A DNA stretch of 54,220 bases from NCBI GenBank assembly GCA_029973975.1, contig JARKQF010000222.1:1-54220 (forward strand), in the 5' to 3' direction. A model generated the notes under the pieces. The model ran no database searches. It saw only the letters and a program-made list of their open reading frames with translations, and had not been told where the DNA came from. The position numbers and the translations under genes are program-made. This DNA comes from Paludibacter sp. Its GTDB lineage: Bacteria; Bacteroidota; Bacteroidia; Bacteroidales; Paludibacteraceae. Positions 17,070 to 25,499 of this stretch are shown here, one piece after another (position 1 is the first letter of the stretch; each line of letters starts with the position of its first letter).

Positions 17070-18278
17070 ATGGAAGAAATATTATCAAAATTATATGAAA
17101 TGACTGCCTTTGGTGGGTTCTCCTACCAGGTAGCCCTGATGTGGATTATTGCTTTTGTACTGCTTTATCTTGGTATAAAAAAGAAATATGAACCGTTATT
17201 GTTGGTTCCGATTGCTTTTGGAGTACTCCTGGCTAATTTTCCCGGAGGAGGCATGGGTATTGTTCCTGCCGAAAACATCGCTTTAGAAGGACACCGATAT
17301 AAAAATCTATTCGAGATCGCCACTGAGTACGGTATCATGAATTATTTATATTACAGTCTGATTAAAACTGGCTTTTTACCTCCTATCATCTTTATGGGTG
17401 TAGGTGCGTTGACTGATTTTGGTCCCATGCTACGCAACCTGAAACTTGCTTTCTTTGGCGCTGCTGCACAAATCGGGATATTCTCTGTACTGATAGTAGC
17501 AATACTGTTAGGATTTACCCTCGAAGAAGCTGCTTCTCTCGGTATTATCGGCGGTGCAGATGGACCAACAGCTATCTATACAACAATTAAACTGGCTCCG
17601 CATCTGCTCGGACCGATTGCCATTGCTGCCTATTCATATATGGCGCTTGTACCGGTGATTATTCCTCTGGTCGCCAATCTTTTAATGACAAAGAAGGAAT
17701 TCAAAATAAATATGCGTGAAATGGATAAGTTATATCCGGCAAAGCATAAAATCAAAAATCTGAAAGCTGTTAAAATTATTTTTCCAATAGTATTGGGTTG
17801 TGTTTCTGCTATTTTCGTTCCATCTTCTGTACCATTGTTGGGCATGTTATTATTTGGAAATCTGATCAAAGAAATCGGAACCTCCACCCTGAGATTATCA
17901 GAAGCAGCTACCGGACCTATCATGAATACAGCTACTATTTTCCTCGGACTAACCGTCGGAGCAACCATGACTGCCGATGTCTTTCTTTCACCCAAAACCC
18001 TGGGAATCGTGGTGGGAGGATTTGTTGCGTTTGCTATTTCAATTGCAGGAGGTATTCTAGCAGTTAAAGTGTATAATCTTTTCACTAAAAAGAAGATTAA
18101 CCCATTGATAGGCGCAACCGGATTAAGTGCTGTACCTATGGCATCCAGGGTTGCCAACGAAATGGCATTAAAACACGATTCTAATAATCACATTCTGCAA
18201 TACTGCATGGCAAGTAACATCTCCGGGGTTATTGGTTCTGCTGTTGCTGCAGGGGTCCTTATCTCGTTGATATCGTAA
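17070..18278 (+). CDS. oadB: Na+-translocating decarboxylase beta subunit (OadB)
   Basis: A 402-aa integral membrane protein that decarboxylates carboxybiotin and moves Na+ across the inner membrane. It has the family signature GIIGGADGPTAIYTT, in which the Asp is the sodium-site residue, and the N-terminal lead-in NFPGGGMGI. The second half holds the repeated hydrophobic segments and the SRVANEMALKHD region near the C-terminus. It begins 5 nt after the oadA stop and ends 11 nt before a strong terminator hairpin, so it is the last gene of the operon. Confidence 0.94.
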   Translation: MEEILSKLYEMTAFGGFSYQVALMWIIAFVLLYLGIKKKYEPLLLVPIAFGVLLANFPGGGMGIVPAENIALEGHRYKNLFEIATEYGIMNYLYYSLIKTGFLPPIIFMGVGALTDFGPMLRNLKLAFFGAAAQIGIFSVLIVAILLGFTLEEAASLGIIGGADGPTAIYTTIKLAPHLLGPIAIAAYSYMALVPVIIPLVANLLMTKKEFKINMREMDKLYPAKHKIKNLKAVKIIFPIVLGCVSAIFVPSSVPLLGMLLFGNLIKEIGTSTLRLSEAATGPIMNTATIFLGLTVGATMTADVFLSPKTLGIVVGGFVAFAISIAGGILAVKVYNLFTKKKINPLIGATGLSAVPMASRVANEMALKHDSNNHILQYCMASNISGVIGSAVAAGVLISLIS

Positions 18279-18289
18279 AATATGATCAC

Positions 18290-18330
18290 AAAAAGCCCGT
18301 AAATCAGTAGTCGAATTTACGGGCTTTTTT
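18290..18330. terminator. intrinsic terminator after oadB (probably bidirectional)
   Basis: The 15-bp perfect arms AAAAAGCCCGTAAAT (18290-18304) and ATTTACGGGCTTTTT (18315-18329) enclose a 10-nt loop and end in a T run. The A run on the other side allows the same hairpin to end the convergent sigma-factor operon. Confidence 0.93.
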
Positions 18331-18352
18331 ATTTTTATAATGATTTCGTCAG

Positions 18353-19267
18353 TTAAAAGTTTAGCATCGCACCAACTGAAACAGATCTTATTTCTGGTCC
18401 TTTTTGCGATTGGAATATGCTGAATGGAGAATATTTAGCATATATATTCCAGGATCCATACCCTATTTGTCCCTGAAAATCAAGTGTTACGGGGGCAATA
18501 TTCAAGCCTTTGCCAACTGTTTTACGAATTGTGTTATCATTCTGATCTTTGTATTTTAGTTTTTGAGACGCTAAGGTATTGATACCTCCTATTACACCAG
18601 CTGATATAAAGAATTTTTGACTTGCTCCAAATGTAGGCTGCCACTCAAGTAAAAGAGGAATTGTAATATAGTGAGTTCGTAGTCTACTGTACTCGTAAAC
18701 TGTACCGGTTGGTGCATCTTGAACTACTGTAACACCATTCAATTCAGCAAAATACTGATTGCTATCGAAGTAATAATTTCTCCAATTGAATCCCAAACCG
18801 GTTGTAATACCAAGATTATTCTTGTAAACCGGAAGTATTTTTTCAATCAAATTGAAAAAGAATTCATTAGATGATTCTGATTTCAGCGAAACTCCATTGA
18901 TATTATTAAAATTATATTGTTGATCCGCAATATTCGCAAAACCCCAGCCAATACCAGCCCAATGCGGCTCCATTGTATACTTTCGTTTACTCTTCGATTT
19001 TGTCATGAAGGGCAATTGAATACCTATTTCCTCCATTACAGTCCATTTTTCGAAACTTTTACCATCAGAGAAAACACCTTCATATACAGGTTTATATTCT
19101 TCACCATCCAAACCGAGAACTTTTACTTTCATTTGACCTATACTATCCTCTATTTGAATAGTTTTGTTTTTAAAATAAACTGTCGTATCATTTTCAATTG
19201 TTTCTAAAGCTTTAGCATTAGAAAATATACATACAAATACGATAAGAGAAAGCGTTATTTTTTTCAT
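18353..19267 (-). CDS. secreted outer-membrane beta-barrel-like protein
   Basis: A 304-aa protein with a signal peptide (MKKITLSLIVFVCIFSNAKA). The body alternates aromatic and polar residues (IGWGFANIADQQYNF, GITTGLGFNWRNYYF, RTHYITIPLLLEWQP) and ends with a strand finishing in Phe (SVSVGAMLNF), as in porin-like small barrels of Bacteroidetes. It is the last gene of an operon headed by an ECF sigma factor and an anti-sigma-like protein, so it may be a target or effector of that system. The exact family was not identified. Confidence 0.65.
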   Translation of the reverse strand: MKKITLSLIVFVCIFSNAKALETIENDTTVYFKNKTIQIEDSIGQMKVKVLGLDGEEYKPVYEGVFSDGKSFEKWTVMEEIGIQLPFMTKSKSKRKYTMEPHWAGIGWGFANIADQQYNFNNINGVSLKSESSNEFFFNLIEKILPVYKNNLGITTGLGFNWRNYYFDSNQYFAELNGVTVVQDAPTGTVYEYSRLRTHYITIPLLLEWQPTFGASQKFFISAGVIGGINTLASQKLKYKDQNDNTIRKTVGKGLNIAPVTLDFQGQIGYGSWNIYAKYSPFSIFQSQKGPEIRSVSVGAMLNF

Positions 19268-19289
19268 TTTGTTGATAATTAAGCGTTTA

Positions 19290-19745
19290 TTATTTATTTT
19301 TTTTCAATATTAATTTCAAAACATCTTCAGAATCATCTTTAGACTCTATGTAAATTAAAGTAACAACATGATCTGGTTTTGTTGCTTCATTGAATAGGAT
19401 TAGTCTATGATATTTCCCTTTTGGCGGTAACTGAAGATATATAGATGTTGGTTTGCCATTTGCAACAACCTGTTTAACCTTTTTTGCCCCGGTTTCATCT
19501 TTTGCAAGGCTTTTCCGTATATAGTCGGCAGCCTCAGGGTTCTCCCGGATCATCAGACTTTTAAAAAGTGAAAAGTCATATCCGTCTAACATTTCACCGG
19601 TGAGTTCTACCATAACAACACCTTTTTTATTCCCGTACCGATCGAAAACTTTTTTTATTTCAAGATCGTTTTGAGCGTGCATCGACAGAATACCTGTGAA
19701 TCCTGTCAGTAATATCAGTAATAAATGGATTTTAATTGATCTCAT
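19290..19745 (-). CDS. small secreted protein linked to ECF sigma operon (DUF4252/DUF6108-like)
   Basis: A 151-aa protein with a signal peptide ending LSMHAQ. The mature part contains IKKVFDRYGNKKGVVMVELTGEMLDGY and LPPKGKYHRLILFNE. It resembles small Bacteroidetes secreted proteins of the DUF4252/DUF6108 type that commonly accompany ECF sigma factors; that family assignment is from memory of the pattern and is uncertain. It lies between the anti-sigma-like gene (14-nt gap) and the beta-barrel gene (22-nt gap), indicating one transcript. No catalytic motif is visible. Confidence 0.5.
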   Translation of the reverse strand: MRSIKIHLLLILLTGFTGILSMHAQNDLEIKKVFDRYGNKKGVVMVELTGEMLDGYDFSLFKSLMIRENPEAADYIRKSLAKDETGAKKVKQVVANGKPTSIYLQLPPKGKYHRLILFNEATKPDHVVTLIYIESKDDSEDVLKLILKKNK

Positions 19746-19759
19746 ATCGTTCTTTTATT

Positions 19760-20242
19760 TTATTCAAATTCAGAAAATAGATTTAATTGTTCTTCTATCA
19801 GTTTTTTACTACTCACTTGCCGTAGATTATCTTCAATGATAGCCTGACCGGATGGTAAATTTTCAATAGAGGCCATTGCATGTAATTTTATTTCATCCAT
19901 GTCTGTTATTTTTTTACCATCAACATAGGCATAATTCGATAAATGACTGTTCATAAACAGCTGGATACCAAATACTCCTACTGCTAATGCAGCAGCAATA
20001 CCAGGCCAACGTAGTAAATTTTTCCGTGTAAGAAGTACTTGTTTTTGTTTCTGGGGTCTGAAATATCCAAAAATAGCTTGTTCTGGTTCATATTTCAGGG
20101 GAAGGTCTGTTTGAGAAAGAAACTCTTGAAGCTTCCTCTCCTCTTCTACACTGGTTAGTCCTTCATAATATCTTTCGATTAGTTTATCCGCCTCTTCGAA
20201 AGGAATTTTATATTTAAATCTTATTTTCATCCTGTTGTCCAT
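19760..20242 (-). CDS. probable membrane anti-sigma factor
   Basis: A 160-aa protein. The cytoplasmic N-terminal region includes EEADKLIERYYEGLTSVEEE, resembling the helical N-terminus of short Bacteroidetes anti-sigma proteins. Then comes one transmembrane segment (WPGIAAALAVGVFGIQLFM, about residues 83-101) and a short extracytoplasmic C-terminus. Its start overlaps the 3' end of the ECF sigma gene by 16 nt, the classic translationally coupled arrangement. It lacks the zinc-binding HxxxCxxC motif, so it would be a non-ZAS anti-sigma factor if the role is right. Confidence 0.7.
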   Translation of the reverse strand: MDNRMKIRFKYKIPFEEADKLIERYYEGLTSVEEERKLQEFLSQTDLPLKYEPEQAIFGYFRPQKQKQVLLTRKNLLRWPGIAAALAVGVFGIQLFMNSHLSNYAYVDGKKITDMDEIKLHAMASIENLPSGQAIIEDNLRQVSSKKLIEEQLNLFSEFE

Positions 20243-20727
20243 TTAATGTATTCTTCCCGTACTTTTTTCCTTGCTCTCGACAGATTTACCCTTATTGCAT
20301 CAGGTTTAGTTCCGGTAATTTCAGCTATTTCTTCCACTTCGTATTCTTCCATATCTTTCATCCGGATGATGGTTTGCTGCAAAGGTGGAAGTTGTTCTAT
20401 TATTTTTTTCAGTATCTCCTCTGTATTAATTCGTTCCAACTGCAAATACGGATTATCGCCTGATTCCCGCTGATGATGTATATCATCCAATGATTCTGTC
20501 CGCTTTTTCAGTTTTAATTTATCCAGACAATGATTTTTTGTAACCGTCGTTGCAAAAGCAGCAACATTGTCATAAGTACCTAATGAGTCACGGGTGTGCC
20601 AAAGTTTTAGAAGCACCTCTTGTACGGCATCTTCTGCATCCTCATCCCCCTGCAATATTTTTTGTGCTATGCGGAAGAGCTTGTCGCGTATGGGCAGTAT
20701 TTCTGCTTTATATCGTTCCTGACTCAT
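20227..20727 (-). CDS. ECF-family RNA polymerase sigma factor
   Basis: A 166-aa sigma-70-family protein. Region 2 includes LFRIAQKILQGDEDAEDAVQ and VLLKLWHTRDSLGTYDNVAAF, matching the -10 recognition helix pattern. Region 4 includes LPPLQQTIIRMKDMEEYEVE and EIAEITGTKPDAIRVNLSRA, the -35 helix-turn-helix. It lacks regions 1 and 3, as ECF factors do. It heads the four-gene operon (sigma, anti-sigma-like, secreted protein, outer-membrane protein). A perfect 10-bp inverted repeat lies about 70 nt upstream. Confidence 0.93.
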   Translation of the reverse strand: MSQERYKAEILPIRDKLFRIAQKILQGDEDAEDAVQEVLLKLWHTRDSLGTYDNVAAFATTVTKNHCLDKLKLKKRTESLDDIHHQRESGDNPYLQLERINTEEILKKIIEQLPPLQQTIIRMKDMEEYEVEEIAEITGTKPDAIRVNLSRARKKVREEYIKWTTG

Positions 20728-20796
20728 GTATTGTTATGACGAATGAAATAGGGAAACATAACATTGCAATGGTACTTTTTTAATTTTAGGGAAATA

Positions 20797-20826
20797 ATTC
20801 TAATTTCTAAATGCACAAATTAGAAT
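20797..20826. promoter_or_regulatory. inverted repeat, possible operator upstream of the ECF sigma operon
   Basis: ATTCTAATTT (20797-20806) and AAATTAGAAT (20817-20826) are perfect reverse complements separated by 10 nt, so the half-sites lie two helical turns apart. It sits between the divergent sigma gene and mnmG, with a -7-like TATTTTTG (minus strand, 20846-20853) next to it. No T run follows, so it is not a terminator. Confidence 0.45.
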
Positions 20827-20973
20827 TTCATAGCTGTTATGCTCACAAAAATAAAATATTATTTTGCATTAAAATTAATTAGAATTATATACAATGAATG
20901 TTTATAACTGTATTAATAAAGCTAATTGTTTGTAACACTTACAATAAATTACGGACATGTCGCAACATTTTTA

Positions 20974-20981
20974 TACTTTTG
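20974..20981 (+). promoter_or_regulatory. -7 box for mnmG
   Basis: TACTTTTG matches TAnnTTTG and lies 34 nt before the mnmG start. The -33 half is not evident. The rest of the 288-bp gap holds only the inverted repeat listed separately. Confidence 0.45.
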
Positions 20982-21015
20982 CAGGTTAAATTATCAGATA
21001 CACAGATTTAATTGA

Positions 21016-22890
21016 ATGGATTTTAAATACGACATAATAGTAATCGGAGCCGGACATGCCGGAAATGAGGCTGCTTGTGCAGCCGCCAATATGGGTTCTA
21101 AAACACTGCTCATCACGATGGATATGAACAAAATCGGGCAGATGAGTTGTAATCCGGCTGTGGGCGGAATCGCTAAAGGTCAGATTGTCAGAGAAATAGA
21201 CGCATTAGGAGGACAAATGGGCATCGTTACCGACCGGAGTGCCATCCAGTTCCGAATGCTCAATCGCTCGAAAGGTCCTGCCATGTGGAGTCCACGTTCG
21301 CAAAGCGACAGAAATCAGTTTATACAGGAATGGATTAAAACCGTTACCAGTACACCTAATTTATCAATCTGGCAAGATACGGTTAAACAGTTAACTGTTG
21401 AAAATGATGAGGTTACGGGTGTAATTACTTCTTTGGGCATCCACATGAAAGCCAAGGCGGTGATCCTGACCGCCGGGACGTTTTTAAGCGGCTTGTTACA
21501 TATTGGGAAAAACCAGATTACCGGAGGAAGAATTTCTGAACCGGCATCTTATGGCATTACAGAACAACTCAAATCATTGGGTTTTACAACTGACCGTATG
21601 AAAACGGGTACCCCCTGCCGTATTGATGGCAGAACAATAGATTTCAGTAAAACAACTGAACAAGTCGGCGAAAACGACTTCCATAAATTTTCATTCATGG
21701 AAGATGTAAAACGGGAATTGAAGCAAATGAGCTGTTGGATTACCTACACCAATGAAATTACACATGAGAAACTCCGTGAAGGATTAGCAGATTCCCCATT
21801 ATACAACGGTCAGATTCAAAGTATCGGTCCACGTTATTGTCCAAGTATCGAAACCAAAATCGTCACTTTTGCTGATAAATTATCCCATCAGTTATTTTTG
21901 GAACCAGAAGGTGTTGATTCACACGAATATTATTTGAACGGATTTTCATCATCACTGCCTTATGACGTGCAAATCAGGGCTTTACACACTATACCGGGAC
22001 TTGAAAATGCACAAATTTTCCGTCCGGGTTATGCCATTGAATACGATTTCTTTGATCCAACACAATTGAAACATACACTGGAAACCAAGCTGATTAAAAA
22101 CCTCTTTTTTGCTGGACAGATTAATGGTACAACCGGATATGAAGAAGCTGGTGGTCAAGGACTTATAGCTGGAATAAACGCACATATCAATTGTCATGGA
22201 GGTAATTCATTCACCCTGGGTCGTAATGAAGCCTATATTGGAGTATTAATTGATGATTTGGTAACTAAAGGCGTGGATGAGCCCTACCGGATGTTTACTT
22301 CCCGTGCCGAATACCGCCTTATCCTGCGTCAGGATGATGCCGACATGCGTTTGACCGAAAAAGGAGCAGAAATTGGATTGGCAAAATCAGACCGGATTAG
22401 GCAATTAAATTATAAAAAAGAGGAGCAGGAAAAATTAATTACGTTCGTTAAGGATTATTCTGTCAAACCACAACATGTAAATACATTTCTGAACTCTGTT
22501 AATTCTTCCGAACTAAAACATGGTTGTCGCCTGCATGATTTGATTCTTCGTCCGCAATTCGGGATTAATGAACTGGCCACTGCCGTTCCTGCTTTACAAG
22601 CTAAATTAGATCTCATCCTGAATAGAAAAGAAGAAATCATTGAATCAGCAGAGGTTATTATTAAATATGAGGGCTACATTGAACGGGAAAAATTAATTGC
22701 TGAAAAGCTTCAACGTTTGGAAAATATTCCACTAAAGGGAAGAGTTGATTATAGTAGCGTACAATCTCTTTCAACAGAGGCTCGCCATAAACTAATCAAA
22801 ATTGATCCGGAGACCATTGGTCATGCGAGTAGGATTCCAGGCATTTCGCCCAGTGATGTGAACGTTTTATTGGTGTTATTGGGGAGATAA
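21016..22890 (+). CDS. mnmG: tRNA uridine-5-carboxymethylaminomethyl modification enzyme MnmG (GidA)
   Basis: A 624-aa FAD enzyme that, with MnmE, installs the cmnm5 group on wobble uridine of certain tRNAs. The Rossmann FAD site is VIGAGHAGNEAACAAANMG at the N-terminus, followed by SCNPAVGGIAKGQIVREIDALGG. The family segments GTPCRIDGRTIDFS, GPRYCPSIETKIV, GQINGTTGYEEAGGQGLIAG and TSRAEYRLILRQDDADMRLT are all present. The C-terminal helical MnmE/tRNA-binding domain ends with EARHKLIKIDPETIGHASRI. A parS-like palindrome starts 6 nt after its stop. mnmG is commonly origin-proximal in bacteria. Confidence 0.97.
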   Translation: MDFKYDIIVIGAGHAGNEAACAAANMGSKTLLITMDMNKIGQMSCNPAVGGIAKGQIVREIDALGGQMGIVTDRSAIQFRMLNRSKGPAMWSPRSQSDRNQFIQEWIKTVTSTPNLSIWQDTVKQLTVENDEVTGVITSLGIHMKAKAVILTAGTFLSGLLHIGKNQITGGRISEPASYGITEQLKSLGFTTDRMKTGTPCRIDGRTIDFSKTTEQVGENDFHKFSFMEDVKRELKQMSCWITYTNEITHEKLREGLADSPLYNGQIQSIGPRYCPSIETKIVTFADKLSHQLFLEPEGVDSHEYYLNGFSSSLPYDVQIRALHTIPGLENAQIFRPGYAIEYDFFDPTQLKHTLETKLIKNLFFAGQINGTTGYEEAGGQGLIAGINAHINCHGGNSFTLGRNEAYIGVLIDDLVTKGVDEPYRMFTSRAEYRLILRQDDADMRLTEKGAEIGLAKSDRIRQLNYKKEEQEKLITFVKDYSVKPQHVNTFLNSVNSSELKHGCRLHDLILRPQFGINELATAVPALQAKLDLILNRKEEIIESAEVIIKYEGYIEREKLIAEKLQRLENIPLKGRVDYSSVQSLSTEARHKLIKIDPETIGHASRIPGISPSDVNVLLVLLGR

Positions 22891-22895
22891 TTCAC

Positions 22896-22911
22896 TGTTT
22901 CACGTGGAACA
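22896..22911. promoter_or_regulatory. parS-like centromere site
   Basis: TGTTTCACGTGGAACA is a 16-bp near-perfect palindrome around CACGTG. It matches the widely conserved ParB-binding parS consensus TGTTNCACGTGNAACA exactly; only the N positions (T and G) break perfect symmetry. It lies in the 56-bp gap between mnmG and uvrC. parS sites of this sequence cluster near the origin across bacteria, so it agrees with the other origin-proximal markers here. Confidence 0.85.
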
Positions 22912-22946
22912 AATTTGAAATTTTACTACTCATTCAGAATAAAAAT

Positions 22947-24782
22947 ATGTCATCTTCCTACAAAAAATTAAAGCCACAGATACAATCCTTACCCGAAAAG
23001 CCAGGGGTTTATCAATATTTTAATTCAAAAGGAGAGATTATATACATAGGTAAAGCCAAAAATTTAAAGAAGAGGGTATCATCTTATTTTAACAAAGTAC
23101 ACGATATTGGCAAAACGAACGTATTAGTCAAAAACATTGCTTCACTAAAATACATTGTTGTAAATTCAGAAGAAGATGCTTTATTACTTGAAAATAATCT
23201 AATCAAAGAATTTCAACCAAGATACAATGTGATGCTCAAAGATGGTAAAACCTATCCGAGCATTTGTATAACAAACGAACCATTTCCACGCGTATTTAAA
23301 ACCAGAAACATCATTAAAAACGGTTCCAGGTACTATGGTCCATATAGCTCTAATTATGCCATAAATACATTGATAGATTTTATTCATGAAATTTTTCCTA
23401 TCAGAACATGTAAATTATACCTGAGTAAAGAAAATATTCAAAACAAAAAATTTAAAGTTTGCTTACAATATCATATTCACAAATGCAACGGAGGATGTGA
23501 AGGAAAAGAAACCGCAGAAGAATATTTAAAACACATCGAAGCAGTAGAAAAAATTATCAAAGGTGATGCAAATGAATTGAGTAAAATGTTGCACGATGAA
23601 ATGAAAAGATTGGCAGCCGAATTTAAATATGAAGAGGCTCATTTAATCAAAATCAAATATGATTTACTGGAAAACTATAAAGCCAAATCAATCATTTCAA
23701 ATACAGTTCTTGATGAAACTGATATATTCGGATATGATGAAGATGAAAATGCCAGCTATATTAATATGCTGCGAGTTTCGAAAGGTTCCATCGTTATGGG
23801 TTACACCATCGAATATAAAAAGCGAACAGACGAAAGAAAAGAAGAATTATTGGCACTCGCCATCATTGAATTGAGGAATAAATTTCAGAGTTCATCGAAA
23901 GAAGTTATTGTTCCATTTGATATAGAGTTTCCTATCCATGGTGTAGTTATCACTATACCACAAAAAGGTGATAAGAAAAAATTACTTGATTTATCCATCC
24001 AAAATGTAAAACAATATAAATTCGACAAATTAAAACAAGCAGAGAAATTAAATCCCGAGCAAAGAAACACTGCAATTTTGAAAAATATGCAGGAAAAACT
24101 ACAACTCAAAAAGATGCCAATGCATATCGAATGTTTTGATAATTCCAATATTTCAGGAACCAATGCTGTAGCTGCCTGTGTAGTATTTAAAACGGGAAAA
24201 CCTTCAAAGAAAGACTACCGAAAATATATCATTAAAACTGTTGAAGGCCCCGATGATTATGCTTCGATGAAAGAAGTTGTTTATCGACGCTATTCCCGGA
24301 TGTTAAAAGAAGGAACTCCCCTACCCGATCTAATTTTAACAGATGGTGGACTCGGACAAATGGAAGTTGTTAGACAAGTTGTTGAAAATGAGCTAAATAT
24401 AGATATTCCTATCGCTGGGTTAGTAAAAAATAAACAACATAAAACAAATGAAGTGCTTTTTGGTTTTCCTCCTAAATCAGTCGGATTAAAACCTAATGAT
24501 TTACTATTCAAGTTTTTAGCTAACATTCAAGATGAAGTGCACCGATTTGCAATTACCTTTCACCGTGAAAAAAGGAGTAAAGCACAAACTTCTTCTGAAC
24601 TGGATGAAATCAAAGGTATTGGAGAAAAAACAAAAACTGAACTGATAAATCACTTCAAAAGCATCAAACGACTCCGGAATGCAGAAATTTCAGAAATTGA
24701 AAAAATCATTGGAAAACACAGAGCATCAATTGTTTATAGTCATTTTAATACCAATTTGAGCACTCAGGAATCGAATAAATAA
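22947..24782 (+). CDS. uvrC: excinuclease ABC subunit C
   Basis: The dual-incision nuclease of nucleotide excision repair, 611 aa. The N-terminal GIY-YIG domain is KPGVYQYFNSKGEIIYIGKA and makes the 3' cut. The Cys-rich region is CLQYHIHKCNGGCEG. The UVR domain follows (EMKRLAAEFKYEEAHLIKIK) and binds UvrB. The RNase H-like 5'-incision domain contains IECFDNSNISGTNAVAACVV and DLILTDGGLGQ. The C-terminal helix-hairpin-helix pair includes LDEIKGIGEKTKTELINHF. The gene is notably A-rich on the coding strand compared with plus-strand genes right of 30 kb. Confidence 0.97.
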   Translation: MSSSYKKLKPQIQSLPEKPGVYQYFNSKGEIIYIGKAKNLKKRVSSYFNKVHDIGKTNVLVKNIASLKYIVVNSEEDALLLENNLIKEFQPRYNVMLKDGKTYPSICITNEPFPRVFKTRNIIKNGSRYYGPYSSNYAINTLIDFIHEIFPIRTCKLYLSKENIQNKKFKVCLQYHIHKCNGGCEGKETAEEYLKHIEAVEKIIKGDANELSKMLHDEMKRLAAEFKYEEAHLIKIKYDLLENYKAKSIISNTVLDETDIFGYDEDENASYINMLRVSKGSIVMGYTIEYKKRTDERKEELLALAIIELRNKFQSSSKEVIVPFDIEFPIHGVVITIPQKGDKKKLLDLSIQNVKQYKFDKLKQAEKLNPEQRNTAILKNMQEKLQLKKMPMHIECFDNSNISGTNAVAACVVFKTGKPSKKDYRKYIIKTVEGPDDYASMKEVVYRRYSRMLKEGTPLPDLILTDGGLGQMEVVRQVVENELNIDIPIAGLVKNKQHKTNEVLFGFPPKSVGLKPNDLLFKFLANIQDEVHRFAITFHREKRSKAQTSSELDEIKGIGEKTKTELINHFKSIKRLRNAEISEIEKIIGKHRASIVYSHFNTNLSTQESNK

Positions 24783-24879
24783 ATTTTCCAGTAAATTTGT
24801 TCTGAAAAATGTTAAGTATAAACAGTGAAAATACGGGTAAAAATACTTTTATATCCAAATGTAATTAATCTGGTTCAAA

Positions 24880-25299
24880 ATGTCAGTTATAATAAAAATA
24901 GAAAATCTTAAAAAAATTCATCAGGCCGCAAAGTCATTTATTAAGAAAATGGATGATGCCAAAGTTTATTCATTTAATGGCAACATGGGTGTGGGTAAAA
25001 CAACATTCATCAAAGCAATCTGCGAAGAACTGGGTGTTAATCAAATTGTGAACTCCCCTACTTTCTCAATCGTAAATGAATACGAAACAGCTGATGGGAA
25101 AATTATTTACCATTTCGATTGCTACCGGATTAACAAAATTCAGGAGGCACTTGATCTTGGAGCAGAAGAATATTTATATTCGGGAAATTATTGTTTCATC
25201 GAATGGTCTGAAAATATTGCTCCTCTCCTACCCGACTCATTAACTAAAGTAAACATAACCGAACAACCCGACGGATCAAGGGTGGTTGAAATTATATAA
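24880..25299 (+). CDS. tsaE: tRNA threonylcarbamoyladenosine biosynthesis ATPase TsaE
   Basis: A 139-aa P-loop ATPase that works with TsaB and TsaD to form t6A37 in ANN-decoding tRNAs. The Walker A is FNGNMGVGKTTFIKAICEEL, followed by the family block VNSPTFSIVNEY and the Walker-B-like HFDCYRI. The conserved FIEWSENIAPLLP segment is near the C-terminus. The length is normal. It is followed 17 nt later by a small basic ORF that is probably co-transcribed. Confidence 0.95.
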   Translation: MSVIIKIENLKKIHQAAKSFIKKMDDAKVYSFNGNMGVGKTTFIKAICEELGVNQIVNSPTFSIVNEYETADGKIIYHFDCYRINKIQEALDLGAEEYLYSGNYCFIEWSENIAPLLPDSLTKVNITEQPDGSRVVEII

Positions 25300-25316
25300 A
25301 TTAAAAGAACCTAAAC

Positions 25317-25499
25317 ATGAAAAAAAAGAAAAACAAAGAAATTCTGGATATCATCAAAGCCGCCAGAAAATTAAGTCGCGAAGAAGAAATTAAGTTACAT
25401 GGTAAACCTATTAATCAAACAAAAATTGTTCAGTCGAAAAAAGTTTATAACCGTAATAAACTGAAAAATAATATTATTCAAGATTCACAGCATCAATAA
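25317..25499 (+). CDS. small basic protein downstream of tsaE
   Basis: A 60-aa, Lys/Asn-rich protein (MKKKKNKEILDIIKAARKLS, then REEEIKLHGKPINQTKIVQS and KKVYNRNKLK). Short proteins of this pattern occur in other Bacteroidales, as far as I recall, which together with the 17-nt spacing to tsaE supports a real gene. Its 3' end overlaps the convergent dusB stop by 26 nt. No known domain was recognised; high positive charge might suggest nucleic-acid or ribosome contact, but that is a guess. Confidence 0.6.
   Translation: MKKKKNKEILDIIKAARKLSREEEIKLHGKPINQTKIVQSKKVYNRNKLKNNIIQDSQHQ

Noticed and set aside
17630..18157. 175-codon open frame on the minus strand inside oadB
   Set aside because: It fully overlaps a conserved transmembrane subunit and has no start context or family similarity.
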